Positions 16,972 to 22,706 of a stretch of DNA of 39,853 nucleotides are shown in pieces. Origin of the DNA: a virus. The DNA is taken from positions 1-39,853 of the IMG/VR virus record IMGVR_UViG_3300010885_049073. One strand, given 5' to 3'. The notes beneath the pieces were generated by a model that worked only from the letters and a program-made list of their open reading frames with translations, did not search any database and was not told where the DNA came from. The translations under genes were made by a program, and so were the position numbers. Each line of letters opens with the position of its first letter. Position 1 is the stretch's first letter.

Positions 16972-17010
16972 TTGCTTCTGTCCGGTGTCTGCTTTAGTGT
17001 CAGATGTGTC
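16972..17010 (+). promoter_or_regulatory. Early rightward promoter with operator-like 16-mer, site 2
   Basis: TAGTGT at 16995-17000 is a TANNNT -10 box identical to that of cro and of the integrase. A weak -35 (TTGCTT, 16972) lies 17 bp upstream. TAGTGTCAGATGTGTC (16995-17010) overlaps the -10 box, so a repressor bound there would block the early operon. The operon's first SD (GAAGGGGGCAGGG) follows. Confidence 0.55.
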
Positions 17011-17033
17011 ACTACTACTGAAGGGGGCAGGGC

Positions 17034-17297
17034 ATGCAGGCAAGCATCGAGCAGGACGGCGGCGGGATCGTCGCGGTGTGGTTCATTGACCAACTGGGCG
17101 AGCATGGGAAGGTCGAGCAACTGACGGCGCCGGGCGCCTGTTTGGTTGTGGCGCTGCGCAAGCTGCGCGCGGAGCTGATGTTGCAGGGCTGCGACGTGTT
17201 GCGCGGCGTCGGTCACACTTCGCGCGGCGAGCTGGGCGCGCTGGTGTTGGGCGCTGGTGTTGTTCATGATTTGTTTGGCGTCGGGGTGGCAGCATGA
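17034..17297 (+). CDS. Hypothetical early protein
   Basis: An 87-residue protein, first gene of the early operon, with a purine-rich SD before ATG 17034. A beta hairpin with GGIVAVWFIDQLGEHGKVEQL is followed by a helix of Leu/Arg. No family recognised. Its position first in the early operon suits a host-takeover protein. Confidence 0.6.
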   Translation: MQASIEQDGGGIVAVWFIDQLGEHGKVEQLTAPGACLVVALRKLRAELMLQGCDVLRGVGHTSRGELGALVLGAGVVHDLFGVGVAA

Positions 17298-17695
17298 CGG
17301 CTCACGATCTGCAAGTGCAGGCGCGGCGGCTGGCGGTGCTGGTTGCTGGCGCGGTTGCGTCGGGCGTTGATCCGGCGGCCAACTCGACGGGCGCTGAGGA
17401 CTTTGCGCAGCTCCTGCGGGAGTGTGTGACGGGCGAGCGGCGGTTGGGGCGGTTTGCTGCGCTGACGCGTGCGGAGGACGGCGGCGCGGTGTTTGTTTAC
17501 GCGTCGTTTTATGACGGCACGCTCGTCGAGGCGTTGGAGCTTGGCAAGCGGCACGCGGGTAACGATGTGTTTAGCGAGCTGCCGTTGGGCGTGCTGGACT
17601 TGGATCTCGGTTTGCGGCTCGACGAGGCGCACGCGGTTGCGCATGGCGGCTCTTGGGTTGCGTGCGTTCCTCACTGCGTCACGGTGTCGGCATGA
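17294..17695 (+). CDS. Hypothetical early protein
   Basis: A 133-residue protein, ATGA-coupled to the previous gene. A helical N-terminal half (QARRLAVLVAGAVASGVDPAAN, DFAQLLRECVTGE) is followed by a beta-rich half (AVFVYASFYDGTLVEALEL, VLDLDLGLRLDEAHAV). No family recognised. Confidence 0.6.
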   Translation: MTAHDLQVQARRLAVLVAGAVASGVDPAANSTGAEDFAQLLRECVTGERRLGRFAALTRAEDGGAVFVYASFYDGTLVEALELGKRHAGNDVFSELPLGVLDLDLGLRLDEAHAVAHGGSWVACVPHCVTVSA

Positions 17696-17928
17696 CGGCG
17701 CCGGAGGAGCTGGCGGCGTTGACGGTCGATGAGCATTTGGCGGCGGGGTCGAATCCGTTTGACGCTGTGTCTCCGTCGGGCGTTGACTGGCCTGCGGTCT
17801 TTGCCGCGACTGCGAGCGAAGAGCTGCAAGCGTGGGTCGAGCTGGCAGGCGGGACGGCGCTGCTTTATTGGCGGGCTGCGTCGGCTGCGGCTGAGCTGGC
17901 GCGGCGTGCGGCACGGGTGACGGCATGA
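17692..17928 (+). CDS. Hypothetical early protein
   Basis: A 78-residue protein starting at ATG 17692 inside an ATGA overlap. N-terminal LAALTVDEHLAAGSNPFDAVSP, then a helical Ala/Glu-rich C-terminal part (ASEELQAWVELAGGTALLYWRAASAAAELARRA). No family recognised. Confidence 0.6.
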   Translation: MTAPEELAALTVDEHLAAGSNPFDAVSPSGVDWPAVFAATASEELQAWVELAGGTALLYWRAASAAAELARRAARVTA

Positions 17929-17984
17929 GGGCGCCGGTGGTCGATTGCGGCGAGCTGGTGCGCGTCGAAGGGCGGCGGGCATGA
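17925..17984 (+). CDS. 19-residue coupled minigene
   Basis: The 19-codon frame (MRAPVVDCGELVRVEGRRA) starts in the ATGA overlap with the preceding gene and ends in an ATGA overlap with the next. Such double overlap keeps ribosomes on the message and argues for real translation. It may act only as a coupling bridge. No function can be assigned. Confidence 0.45.
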   Translation: MRAPVVDCGELVRVEGRRA

Positions 17985-18421
17985 TTGGGCTCGCGGTGTG
18001 GGTGGCGTTTGGCTTGCTTGGCTGCTGCGGCATGTGGGCGCTGGCGCGGCTGATGCGTCGGCGCGGCTGGGGCGGCGAGGCGGCGTGCACGTTCTGCGAG
18101 GCGTGGGGCGTTTGGGACGACACGGGCGGCGGCGTGCTGGCGTGCGACGCGTGCGAGCTGCTGGGGGCGCCGTGCGTCGTTGACTGGGCTGCCGGTGACG
18201 CGAGCTGCGGCGGGGCGTGCGATGACTGCGGGCGCTGGTTTGATCCGGGGGCGCCTGGCGGCTTCTCGGACTGTGACGGCGTGGGGCGCGTGTGGTCTGT
18301 TCACGAGCAGGTTGTCACGGGGATTTGCGCGCCGTGGACGTGTTGCACGGCTTGCAGGCTTGCGCGCTGGCAGCGCGCAGCACCTGTCGACCGCGCGGCG
18401 GTTGGGGGGGTGGTCGACTGA
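17981..18421 (+). CDS. Cys-rich membrane-anchored protein
   Basis: A 146-residue protein with an N-terminal membrane helix (residues 2-23, IGLAVWVAFGLLGCCGMWALA), then a basic stop-transfer RRRR-like segment and a domain with 13 further Cys. CxxC pairs are at 36/39 and 55/58; others are Cys 65, 76, 80, 83, 98, 116, 121, 122 and 125. The pattern suggests tandem zinc ribbons facing the cytoplasm. ATG 17981 is coupled to the minigene. A membrane-tethered zinc protein in an early operon could block superinfection or sense a host factor; that is inference. Confidence 0.65.
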   Translation: MIGLAVWVAFGLLGCCGMWALARLMRRRGWGGEAACTFCEAWGVWDDTGGGVLACDACELLGAPCVVDWAAGDASCGGACDDCGRWFDPGAPGGFSDCDGVGRVWSVHEQVVTGICAPWTCCTACRLARWQRAAPVDRAAVGGVVD

Positions 18422-18439
18422 TCGAGCGGGGCGGTTTAT

Positions 18440-18514
18440 TTGTGGTCGCTGCTGTTGCTCACGTTGGCACTGGCGGCGACTTGCACGGCGTTTTTATTCA
18501 TTAGGACTATTTAG
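18440..18514 (+). CDS. Possible 24-residue membrane peptide
   Basis: TTG 18440 opens a 24-codon frame (M/L W S L4 T L A L A2 T C T A F L F I R T I) that forms one hydrophobic helix, preceded by GAGCGGGG. It is in the same frame as the upstream gene, separated only by TGA 18419-18421 and six codons, so TGA readthrough could also add this helix to the Cys-rich protein. Support is limited to hydrophobic pattern and spacing. Confidence 0.35.
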   Translation: MWSLLLLTLALAATCTAFLFIRTI

Positions 18515-18525
18515 GGGGTTTTGTT

Positions 18526-19095
18526 GTGACTGTGGAAACTGTGACTGATTGCAGGGTGTATGTGTCGAGCTGGTGTCTATACAACTCGGGCTCGTTGGCT
18601 GGTGAGTGGGTCGAGGTGACGGGCGACGAGGACGAGCTACGCGAGGAAGTGGCGCGCGTGCTGCTTAAGTACGGCGGGCCAACTGCTGAAGAACCGTTCT
18701 GCGGCGACCTGGAGGGGTTTCCGCGCTACATGGTGGGCGACCTGCTCGACGTGGAAACGTTTTGCGGGTACGTGCGCGAGCTGGAAGAGTATTTGCAGCA
18801 CGGTGAGCGGGGAGAGTTTGACGCGTTTATCGGCAACAACTCGTTGACGGGCGACGAGCTGGACGGCGCCGGCGACGCGTGTTGCGAGGCGTTTATTGGT
18901 TCGTTTCGGGACTCCGGCGAGCTGGTTGAGCATCTGATTGACGAAGGGGTGTTCGAGCCTCCAGTCAAACCCGAAGGACATCGGGGGTTGTGGCTTGGGG
19001 ACTACATCGACGCTGATCGCGTGGGGTGGGATTTGGAGTGCGGCGGCGACGTGTGGAACGACGGCGCGTTGTGGTTCTGGTCGACCGTTCAGTAG
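18526..19095 (+). CDS. ardA: ArdA-family antirestriction protein
   Basis: A 189-residue acidic protein. The N-terminus RVYVSSWCLYNSGSLAGEWVEV matches the ArdA signature (IYV..L..YN.G.L.G.W). It is followed by EEPFCGDLEGFP (ArdA: EW.I.DYEGFP), CEAFIGSFRDSGELVEHLID (Y.G.Y.S..DYA.E) and a final DYIDADRVGWDLECGGDVW..GALWFWS. ArdA proteins mimic bent B-DNA and inhibit type I restriction-modification enzymes, so early expression protects the entering genome. Length is near the family's usual ~165-190. The start is GTG 18526 after TAGGGGG. Confidence 0.85.
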   Translation: MTVETVTDCRVYVSSWCLYNSGSLAGEWVEVTGDEDELREEVARVLLKYGGPTAEEPFCGDLEGFPRYMVGDLLDVETFCGYVRELEEYLQHGERGEFDAFIGNNSLTGDELDGAGDACCEAFIGSFRDSGELVEHLIDEGVFEPPVKPEGHRGLWLGDYIDADRVGWDLECGGDVWNDGALWFWSTVQ

Positions 19096-19099
19096 GTGT

Positions 19100-19147
19100 T
19101 GCGCGCGGCTTGGTGGCCGTGGTTCCGGTTCGATTCCGGGGCGCGCA
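19100..19147 (+). ncRNA. 48-nt tRNA-like element lacking an anticodon arm
   Basis: TGCGCGC (19100-19106) pairs fully with GCGCGCA (19141-19147) as a 7-bp acceptor stem. A T-arm TCCGG-TTCGATT-CCGGG (19124-19140) has the canonical seven-base T-loop. Between acceptor and T-arm lies only GGC-TTGGTG-GCC (19107-19118), a short D-arm-like hairpin, plus GTGGT. No anticodon arm and no encoded CCA. It could be a real RNA, an mRNA leader structure, or a captured tRNA 3' end (attachment-site remnant). Confidence 0.5.
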
Positions 19148-19187
19148 TTGCTCACAATACCGTGGGCTATTGAAGGGAGAACCAAAG

Positions 19188-19940
19188 ATGATTGCAGTGT
19201 TACCGAAGGGGAGTAAACCAACAAAGGGCGCGTCTAGTGACGGCACGCGCCCGATACTGAACCGCGGCGAGCTGGTCGAGCTGGGCGCTGGTGAGTGGGT
19301 GCTTGTTGTCACCGATAGCTATAAGCTGGTGCGCATTCCGCTCGACGTTAAAAAGTGGGGCGGGACGCCGGAGCTGGTCGCTGGGCCAGTGTCAGCGGAC
19401 GCGCTGAAGGCGATTGAGAAGAGCGGCGCGTTTACTGCGGGCGCTGAGTTGGTGGCGCCGTGGCAGCGGCATAAGAACGGCGGTTTTTTGCCAGCGGATG
19501 GGGCGCCAGCGTTTGAGCGGGCCGGCGGCGACTGCGAGGGGCAGTTTCCTAACGTCGAGCAGTTGATGCCGGACGGCGAGATTCTCTACCGGTTTGGGTT
19601 TAATGCCGCGCTGTTGTTGGAGCTGGTGCAGTCTGTCGGGCCGGTAGGCAAGTCGGGGAGGGGTGCGACGGTGGTTTTTGAGTACCGTGCGCGCAACTTT
19701 GACGCGCAAGTGAATGTTCACGCGACGACTGTGAGCGTTGGCGAGCGTCGGGACGTTGGGCTCATGATGCCGATACGCGTTCATGAACCAGCGGTGGCGG
19801 ACTCGGTGTTGCAGGATGCGATCGCGGCGGCGTATCGTGAGCATGATGCGGTGGCGGATGAGGCGCTGGCGCCGGTCGACGTTGATACGGCTGCGTCGGT
19901 TGACGTGAACGCTGTGTTGGACTCGGCGGTGACAGCATGA
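19188..19940 (+). CDS. DNA sliding-clamp-like protein (DnaN/beta-clamp fold)
   Basis: A 250-residue protein starting at ATG 19188 after AAGGGAG. Three signatures recall the bacterial beta clamp: VTDSYKL (41-47; clamp ATDGYRL), FPNVEQLMP (120-128; clamp YPDYRRLIP) and the end of the clamp core LMMPIR (192-197; clamp C-terminal LMPMR). It is shorter than the ~370-residue host clamp, about two domains, and has an extra Ala/Asp-rich C-terminal tail (~50 residues). A clamp-like protein would tether or divert host polymerase or other clamp clients. No phage polymerase is encoded. Fold call is from motifs by eye. Confidence 0.65.
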   Translation: MIAVLPKGSKPTKGASSDGTRPILNRGELVELGAGEWVLVVTDSYKLVRIPLDVKKWGGTPELVAGPVSADALKAIEKSGAFTAGAELVAPWQRHKNGGFLPADGAPAFERAGGDCEGQFPNVEQLMPDGEILYRFGFNAALLLELVQSVGPVGKSGRGATVVFEYRARNFDAQVNVHATTVSVGERRDVGLMMPIRVHEPAVADSVLQDAIAAAYREHDAVADEALAPVDVDTAASVDVNAVLDSAVTA

Positions 19941-20044
19941 TTGCCGCGACGATTGGTAAGGGCGTCGGGTACGCGATCAGCGTAGCGGCGTCGCTGCTGG
20001 TGCTTGCGTTGATTGAGCTGTGGGGCGGTGGTTCGCGTGGCTAA
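19937..20044 (+). CDS. 35-residue single-helix membrane protein
   Basis: ATG 19937 sits in an ATGA overlap, and the frame ends at TAA 20042-20044. The sequence MIAATIGKGVGYAIS plus VAASLLVLALIELWGG makes one transmembrane helix with a short Gly/Ser/Arg tail. Coupling on both sides (ATGA upstream, GTGGCTAA with the next gene) supports real translation. Function unknown. Confidence 0.6.
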   Translation: MIAATIGKGVGYAISVAASLLVLALIELWGGGSRG

Positions 20045-20738
20045 TCTCGGGCGAGACTTTGATTACGAAGAGGAGCATCTGAACAGTGGCGGCGTGCGCG
20101 TGTCGTGCGGTGATGATTACGTTGACGTGACACCGGACATGTATCCTGAAGATCCGCGCGTTGATTGGGATTGCTGGATAGGTCGAATGGCGTGCCATCA
20201 TTCGCGGTATTTGATTGGTGACGACGACACGCTGAAGGGGTGGCGCGATTGCGACACGCTCCGCGATGTTGTGACCTGGTGTCGGGACAACTACGGCGCG
20301 AGCGTGGTGCTTCCGTTGTACTTGTACGATCACGGCGGCATTAGCCTCAGTTACGGTGGGTCGCTGAAGGGTGACGGCTCGGACGTGGTAGCTGCCGGCG
20401 GTTGGGACTCCGGCATTGTTGGGTTTGTGTTTGACGACGCTGAACGTATGCGTGTGCATGACCTTGACGATGCTGACGTGTTGTCTGCGTTGCAGGGTGA
20501 GGTGCTGACCTATAACCAATACTTGAGCGGTGACGTTTGGGTAATCAACGATTCACGCGACGACATGGGCTGCGTGGGCGGTTTCTACGGCTTCGATGAA
20601 GCTGTCGACGAAGCGGTGCATGCGTTGCGTGGGCGTTGGTGGCGCGACGTGGAAGCTGAAGCGCGCGTCATGGACTGGGCCCGCGGGATGGGTGACGCGC
20701 TGCGACTTGCTGAATCGTTGGCAGGGGGTGCAGCATGA
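20037..20738 (+). CDS. Conserved hypothetical protein (WDSG-type, seen with antirestriction genes)
   Basis: A ~233-residue protein. GTG 20037 (VANLGRDFDYEE) was chosen because it forms the same 8-base overlap (GTGGCTAA) as the portal gene. Key motifs are LPLYLYDHGGISLSYGG, GGWDSGIVGFVF, EVLTYNQYLSGDVWVINDSR and VGGFYGFDEAV. I know this pattern from conserved proteins on mobile elements and phages of Gram-positive bacteria, with no assigned function. Its place two genes after ArdA suggests an accessory anti-defence role (inference). Confidence 0.7.
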   Translation: MANLGRDFDYEEEHLNSGGVRVSCGDDYVDVTPDMYPEDPRVDWDCWIGRMACHHSRYLIGDDDTLKGWRDCDTLRDVVTWCRDNYGASVVLPLYLYDHGGISLSYGGSLKGDGSDVVAAGGWDSGIVGFVFDDAERMRVHDLDDADVLSALQGEVLTYNQYLSGDVWVINDSRDDMGCVGGFYGFDEAVDEAVHALRGRWWRDVEAEARVMDWARGMGDALRLAESLAGGAA

Positions 20739-20944
20739 CTACGGTGCATCACTTGCGCAGCTACTACACGCCGGAAGAGGTTGAGGTGTTTATTCATACG
20801 CTAAACCGGTCGCTGCCTGACGTTGACGACGATGAGCTGCGCGAGCGGCTTGCGTTGTTTGTGTTCGACTGCGGGTTGATCATGCGGCGGGTTGCTCAGT
20901 TGGGGCTTGTTGACGTTGACGATTTGCCGGGCGGTGCAGCATGA
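20735..20944 (+). CDS. Small hypothetical protein, paralogue of 21252-21491
   Basis: A 69-residue acidic protein, ATGA-coupled. FVFDCGLIMRRVAQLGLVDVDDLPGG aligns with YLADCAHFMRCAAEGGLVYASQLG of the gene at 21252, so the two are related. Function unknown. Confidence 0.65.
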   Translation: MTTVHHLRSYYTPEEVEVFIHTLNRSLPDVDDDELRERLALFVFDCGLIMRRVAQLGLVDVDDLPGGAA

Positions 20945-21255
20945 CTTGGTTCCGTAGCGGCGACCGCGTGTTTGACGAGTCGGACGGTCGCGCGGGCGAA
21001 TACCATGTTTCATGGATGGCCGGCGTTCCTTCGGTGATCTACGACGATCAACCGGGGGTCTACACGCTGCTCGACGAAGAGATGCAGCTAGTGCATGAGT
21101 GCGATAGGTCGATCAGTTGGGGCGACCTCGCGCGGTTTGATCATGCGCAGCAGGTGAGGGTGTTCGGATGGTGCAGTTGTGAAGACTGCGAACCGGGCGG
21201 ACAACCGTACGAAGACTGTCCAAAGAGGGAACAGGGAGGGGTGTTTACACGATGA
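20941..21255 (+). CDS. Hypothetical protein with Cys cluster
   Basis: A 104-residue protein, ATGA-coupled on both sides. The N-terminal beta part has FRSGDRVFDESDGRAGEYHVSW. The C-terminus carries CSCEDC plus a later Cys (EDCPKRE), a possible metal site. No family recognised. Confidence 0.65.
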   Translation: MTWFRSGDRVFDESDGRAGEYHVSWMAGVPSVIYDDQPGVYTLLDEEMQLVHECDRSISWGDLARFDHAQQVRVFGWCSCEDCEPGGQPYEDCPKREQGGVFTR

Positions 21256-21491
21256 AGAAAGTGAAGCGGGTGCCTGCGCACTACACGGTGATACAGGTCA
21301 ACGAATACGAGGCGGTTCTTGACGAGCTGCTTGAGCATGCAGATTACGACGAAGTGAGCTGGGGCGCGTTGGCCGGCTACCTTGCTGACTGCGCACATTT
21401 CATGCGGTGCGCAGCAGAGGGCGGGTTGGTTTACGCGTCGCAGTTGGGGTCGACACCGGTGACGTTGGAAGACGTGCAACCGGTTAAGTAG
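21252..21491 (+). CDS. Small hypothetical protein, last gene of the early operon
   Basis: A 79-residue protein, ATGA-coupled, paralogous to 20735-20944 (shared DC..xMR....GLV core). A mostly helical domain (NEYEAVLDELLEHADYDEVSWGALAGYLADCAHFMRCAAEGG). Function unknown. A terminator follows at 21621. Confidence 0.65.
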   Translation: MKKVKRVPAHYTVIQVNEYEAVLDELLEHADYDEVSWGALAGYLADCAHFMRCAAEGGLVYASQLGSTPVTLEDVQPVK

Positions 21492-21580
21492 TTGGGCCTC
21501 GACCTGGCCTTGACCTGGCGTGCAGTTTGGCGTCAGGTTTCGGCCTGTTAATCCTAGGTAACTGTTACGAAGTGCAGTTT

Positions 21581-21595
21581 CCCGCCGAAGGCGGG
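21581..21595 (+). terminator. GC-rich hairpin CCCGCC-GAA-GGCGGG
   Basis: Six-base perfect GC stem, preceded by TTT and followed by ACAAA. No T-tract on either strand, so at most a weak terminator, perhaps for the leftward repressor transcript. In leftward RNA it presents a stable UUCG-type loop. Confidence 0.4.
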
Positions 21596-21620
21596 ACAAA
21601 CCATTAGTTGTTGAACTCAG

Positions 21621-21642
21621 CACGGCGCGACCGTGTTTTTTT
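21621..21642 (+). terminator. Rho-independent terminator of the early operon
   Basis: CACGG-CGCGA-CCGTG stem-loop followed directly by seven T. It lies 130 bp after the last early gene and would stop rightward transcription before the immunity region. Confidence 0.7.
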
Positions 21643-21699
21643 ACGCTCCAAAGGAGCTTCTGAGTGAACGCCGCAGCAAGACAACTCTGCAACCGGACG

Positions 21700-21714
21700 T
21701 AGCGGGGGCCGCTA
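21700..21714. repeat. Perfect inverted repeat TAGCGG/CCGCTA
   Basis: Six-base arms with a GGG spacer, in non-coding DNA. Possible protein-binding dyad; no T-tract. Confidence 0.4.
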
Positions 21715-21831
21715 GTGGATTGGGGTTGCTGGTTTGGCTTGGGGTCTGTGTTGACTGGGCTGCGATCTGCGCTTACGCGCATCGCAGCGGCCTGTTGTTG
21801 CTTACTGACCGGGCCGTTGACCTGTTTTTGA

Positions 21832-21847
21832 GTGTATCAGATGTGTC
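21832..21847 (+). promoter_or_regulatory. Operator-like 16-mer, site 3
   Basis: GTGTATCAGATGTGTC differs from site 1 at one base. It overlaps the last codon of the repressor gene and continues as TGTGTC-AA-GACACA (21842-21855), a perfect dyad. It might be a stoperator-type site limiting read-through. Confidence 0.55.
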
Positions 21848-22304
21848 AAGACACAACCGGTCGGGACACTAGCCAACCGTTGCTTTGCAGCTCTTCAATC
21901 AACGCTGCTGCGTTGTCTGTGCTACTGCGAATCTGGATTGCTGCAACCGTGTCGGATCGCACCGCGAGCAGATCAAAGCCGCCGGCTTTGCCTTGATTGT
22001 CAAGGAAGTTTTTAACCGCGTCCGTGTTGAGGCGGGCCATCCACGTTAGAAGCTGTCGGCTCCAGGTGTCGGTGGTGGTGGGTAGCAGGTCAGTGACCTG
22101 GTTGACGTTGATTTCAAGGGCGACGAGGATGCGTGCGAGGCGCTGCGGCTGCGGTTTTATACCGGTGCCGTTTTCTAGTCGGTGGATAGTGGAGCGGCTT
22201 ACGTTGGCGCGTGTCGCTAGGTCGTTCATGCTGATTGCTTGGTGTTGGCGCGTGAGCCTAACTAGGGCTCCGAGTTCAACGAAACCCCCTGTTGTGTCAG
22301 TCAT
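21846..22304 (-). CDS. Phage repressor (Xre/HTH_3 family)
   Basis: A 152-residue protein. Residues 12-75 form an Xre-type helix-turn-helix (LVRLTRQHQAISMNDLATRANVSRSTIHRLENGTGIKPQPQRLARILVAL; recognition helix near VSRSTIHRLE). The C-terminal part is not an S24/LexA-type protease; no Ser/Lys dyad is visible. It is likely a dimerisation domain with LNTDAVKNFLDNQGKAGGFDLLAVRSDTVAAIQIRS. ATG 22304 was preferred to an upstream in-frame GTG 22340 because TAAGGT ends 8 bases before it, giving a leaderless mRNA. Divergent from the Cro-like gene, it should maintain lysogeny. Confidence 0.8.
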   Translation of the reverse strand: MTDTTGGFVELGALVRLTRQHQAISMNDLATRANVSRSTIHRLENGTGIKPQPQRLARILVALEINVNQVTDLLPTTTDTWSRQLLTWMARLNTDAVKNFLDNQGKAGGFDLLAVRSDTVAAIQIRSSTDNAAALIEELQSNGWLVSRPVVS

Positions 22305-22312
22305 GTCAAGGA

Positions 22313-22340
22313 ACCTTAGCAGCCCGACAACACGGGTCAA
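22313..22340 (-). promoter_or_regulatory. Repressor promoter, probably leaderless
   Basis: Leftward TTGACC (22340-22335), 16-bp spacer, TAAGGT (22318-22313), then eight bases to ATG 22304. The transcription start would fall at or next to the start codon. Confidence 0.55.
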
Positions 22341-22341
22341 T

Positions 22342-22355
22342 GCGTATTTATACGC
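22342..22355. promoter_or_regulatory. Operator dyad GCGTATTTATACGC
   Basis: Perfect 6-bp arms (GCGTAT/ATACGC) about TT, midway between the divergent repressor and cro starts. This is the expected place and form of a site for an Xre-type dimer. Confidence 0.6.
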
Positions 22356-22366
22356 GTCAACTTTTG

Positions 22367-22384
22367 TAGTGTGTCCGTTGTGTC
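22367..22384 (+). promoter_or_regulatory. cro -10 box with operator-like 16-mer, site 4
   Basis: TAGTGT (22367-22372) lies seven bases before GTG 22380, exactly the spacing at the integrase start, implying a leaderless cro mRNA. GTGTGTCCGTTGTGTC (22369-22384) matches the 16-mer consensus at 14 positions and overlaps the -10 box and start codon. No good -35 was seen. Confidence 0.5.
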
Positions 22385-22706
22385 AGCTATGGTGCCGCGC
22401 ATGGAAACGGAAGACACGTTCTCGGGCCGGCTGATTACCGCGATGACCAACAGCCGTGTCTCCCCGATCGAGCTGAGTGCCGCCACCGGCGGCGCGTTTA
22501 GCGCGAGGACAATCTTTCGCTGGCGGGCAGGACACACCGCGCCAGGTATTGAGGCAATCCCGATTTTGTGTGAGCAACTAGAGGTTTCAGCCGACTGGCT
22601 GCTCGGGTGTATTCAGTGCACTCACGGTACACAAACATTTGTGTTGACAAATCAAGTTGTGGCGGGTACAAACCCCGATACTTCATTAACCGAAAGAGGC
22701 ACCTAA
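22380..22706 (+). CDS. Cro-like helix-turn-helix protein
   Basis: A 108-residue protein. FSGRLITAMTNSRVSPIELSAATGGAFSARTIFRWRAGHTAPGIEAIPILCEQLEVSADWLLG is an Xre-type HTH, with FSARTIFRWRAG as the recognition helix region. As the first rightward gene opposite the repressor it fits Cro. GTG 22380 is preferred from promoter spacing; GTG 22371 and ATG 22389 are alternatives. Its 3' end overlaps the promoter of the replication operon and ends TAATG with the next gene. Confidence 0.7.
   Translation: MSAMVPRMETEDTFSGRLITAMTNSRVSPIELSAATGGAFSARTIFRWRAGHTAPGIEAIPILCEQLEVSADWLLGCIQCTHGTQTFVLTNQVVAGTNPDTSLTERGT
22629..22672 (+). promoter_or_regulatory. Replication-operon promoter with adjacent operator dyad
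   Basis: TTGACA (22644-22649), 17-bp spacer, TACAAA (22667-22672). A perfect dyad ACACAAA-CA-TTTGTGT (22629-22644) abuts the -35. The promoter lies inside the end of the cro-like frame, and the first downstream gene has its own SD (GAAAGAGG). Confidence 0.65.

Larger units (their letters stand above)
16272..17033. other. Gene-free divergent control region / candidate replication origin
   Basis: These 762 bp separate the leftward late and rightward early operons. Open frames cross it on both strands but are low-complexity (poly-Cys, poly-Ser) and lack credible starts, so I call it non-coding. It holds two operator-like 16-mers, hairpins at 16480-16496 and 16814-16839, GCT-repeat tracts near 16590, and a cluster of CGAGCTG repeats. 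Long divergent region plus repeats would suit an origin; no DnaA box or AT-rich unwinding element was seen. Confidence 0.6.
21492..21845. other. Intergenic region between early operon and repressor
   Basis: This 354-bp convergent spacer holds hairpins at 21581, 21621 and 21700, a GCTCC-AAA-GGAGC hairpin near 21646, and operator site 3 at its right edge. A frame of 79 codons from GTG 21633 crosses it but starts inside the terminator stem, so it is not called. The sequence is consistent with terminators for converging transcripts. Confidence 0.6.

Noticed and set aside
16290-16997. 235-codon ORF in the divergent region
   Set aside because: Low-complexity Cys/Ser/Trp composition, no domain, and several overlapping frames equally open.
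17264-18304. 346-codon leftward ORF opposite early genes
   Set aside because: Pro/Arg/Ala antisense shadow of four coupled rightward genes.
21633-21872. 79-codon rightward ORF after the early terminator
   Set aside because: Starts within a terminator stem and runs into the end of the repressor gene; left as non-coding.
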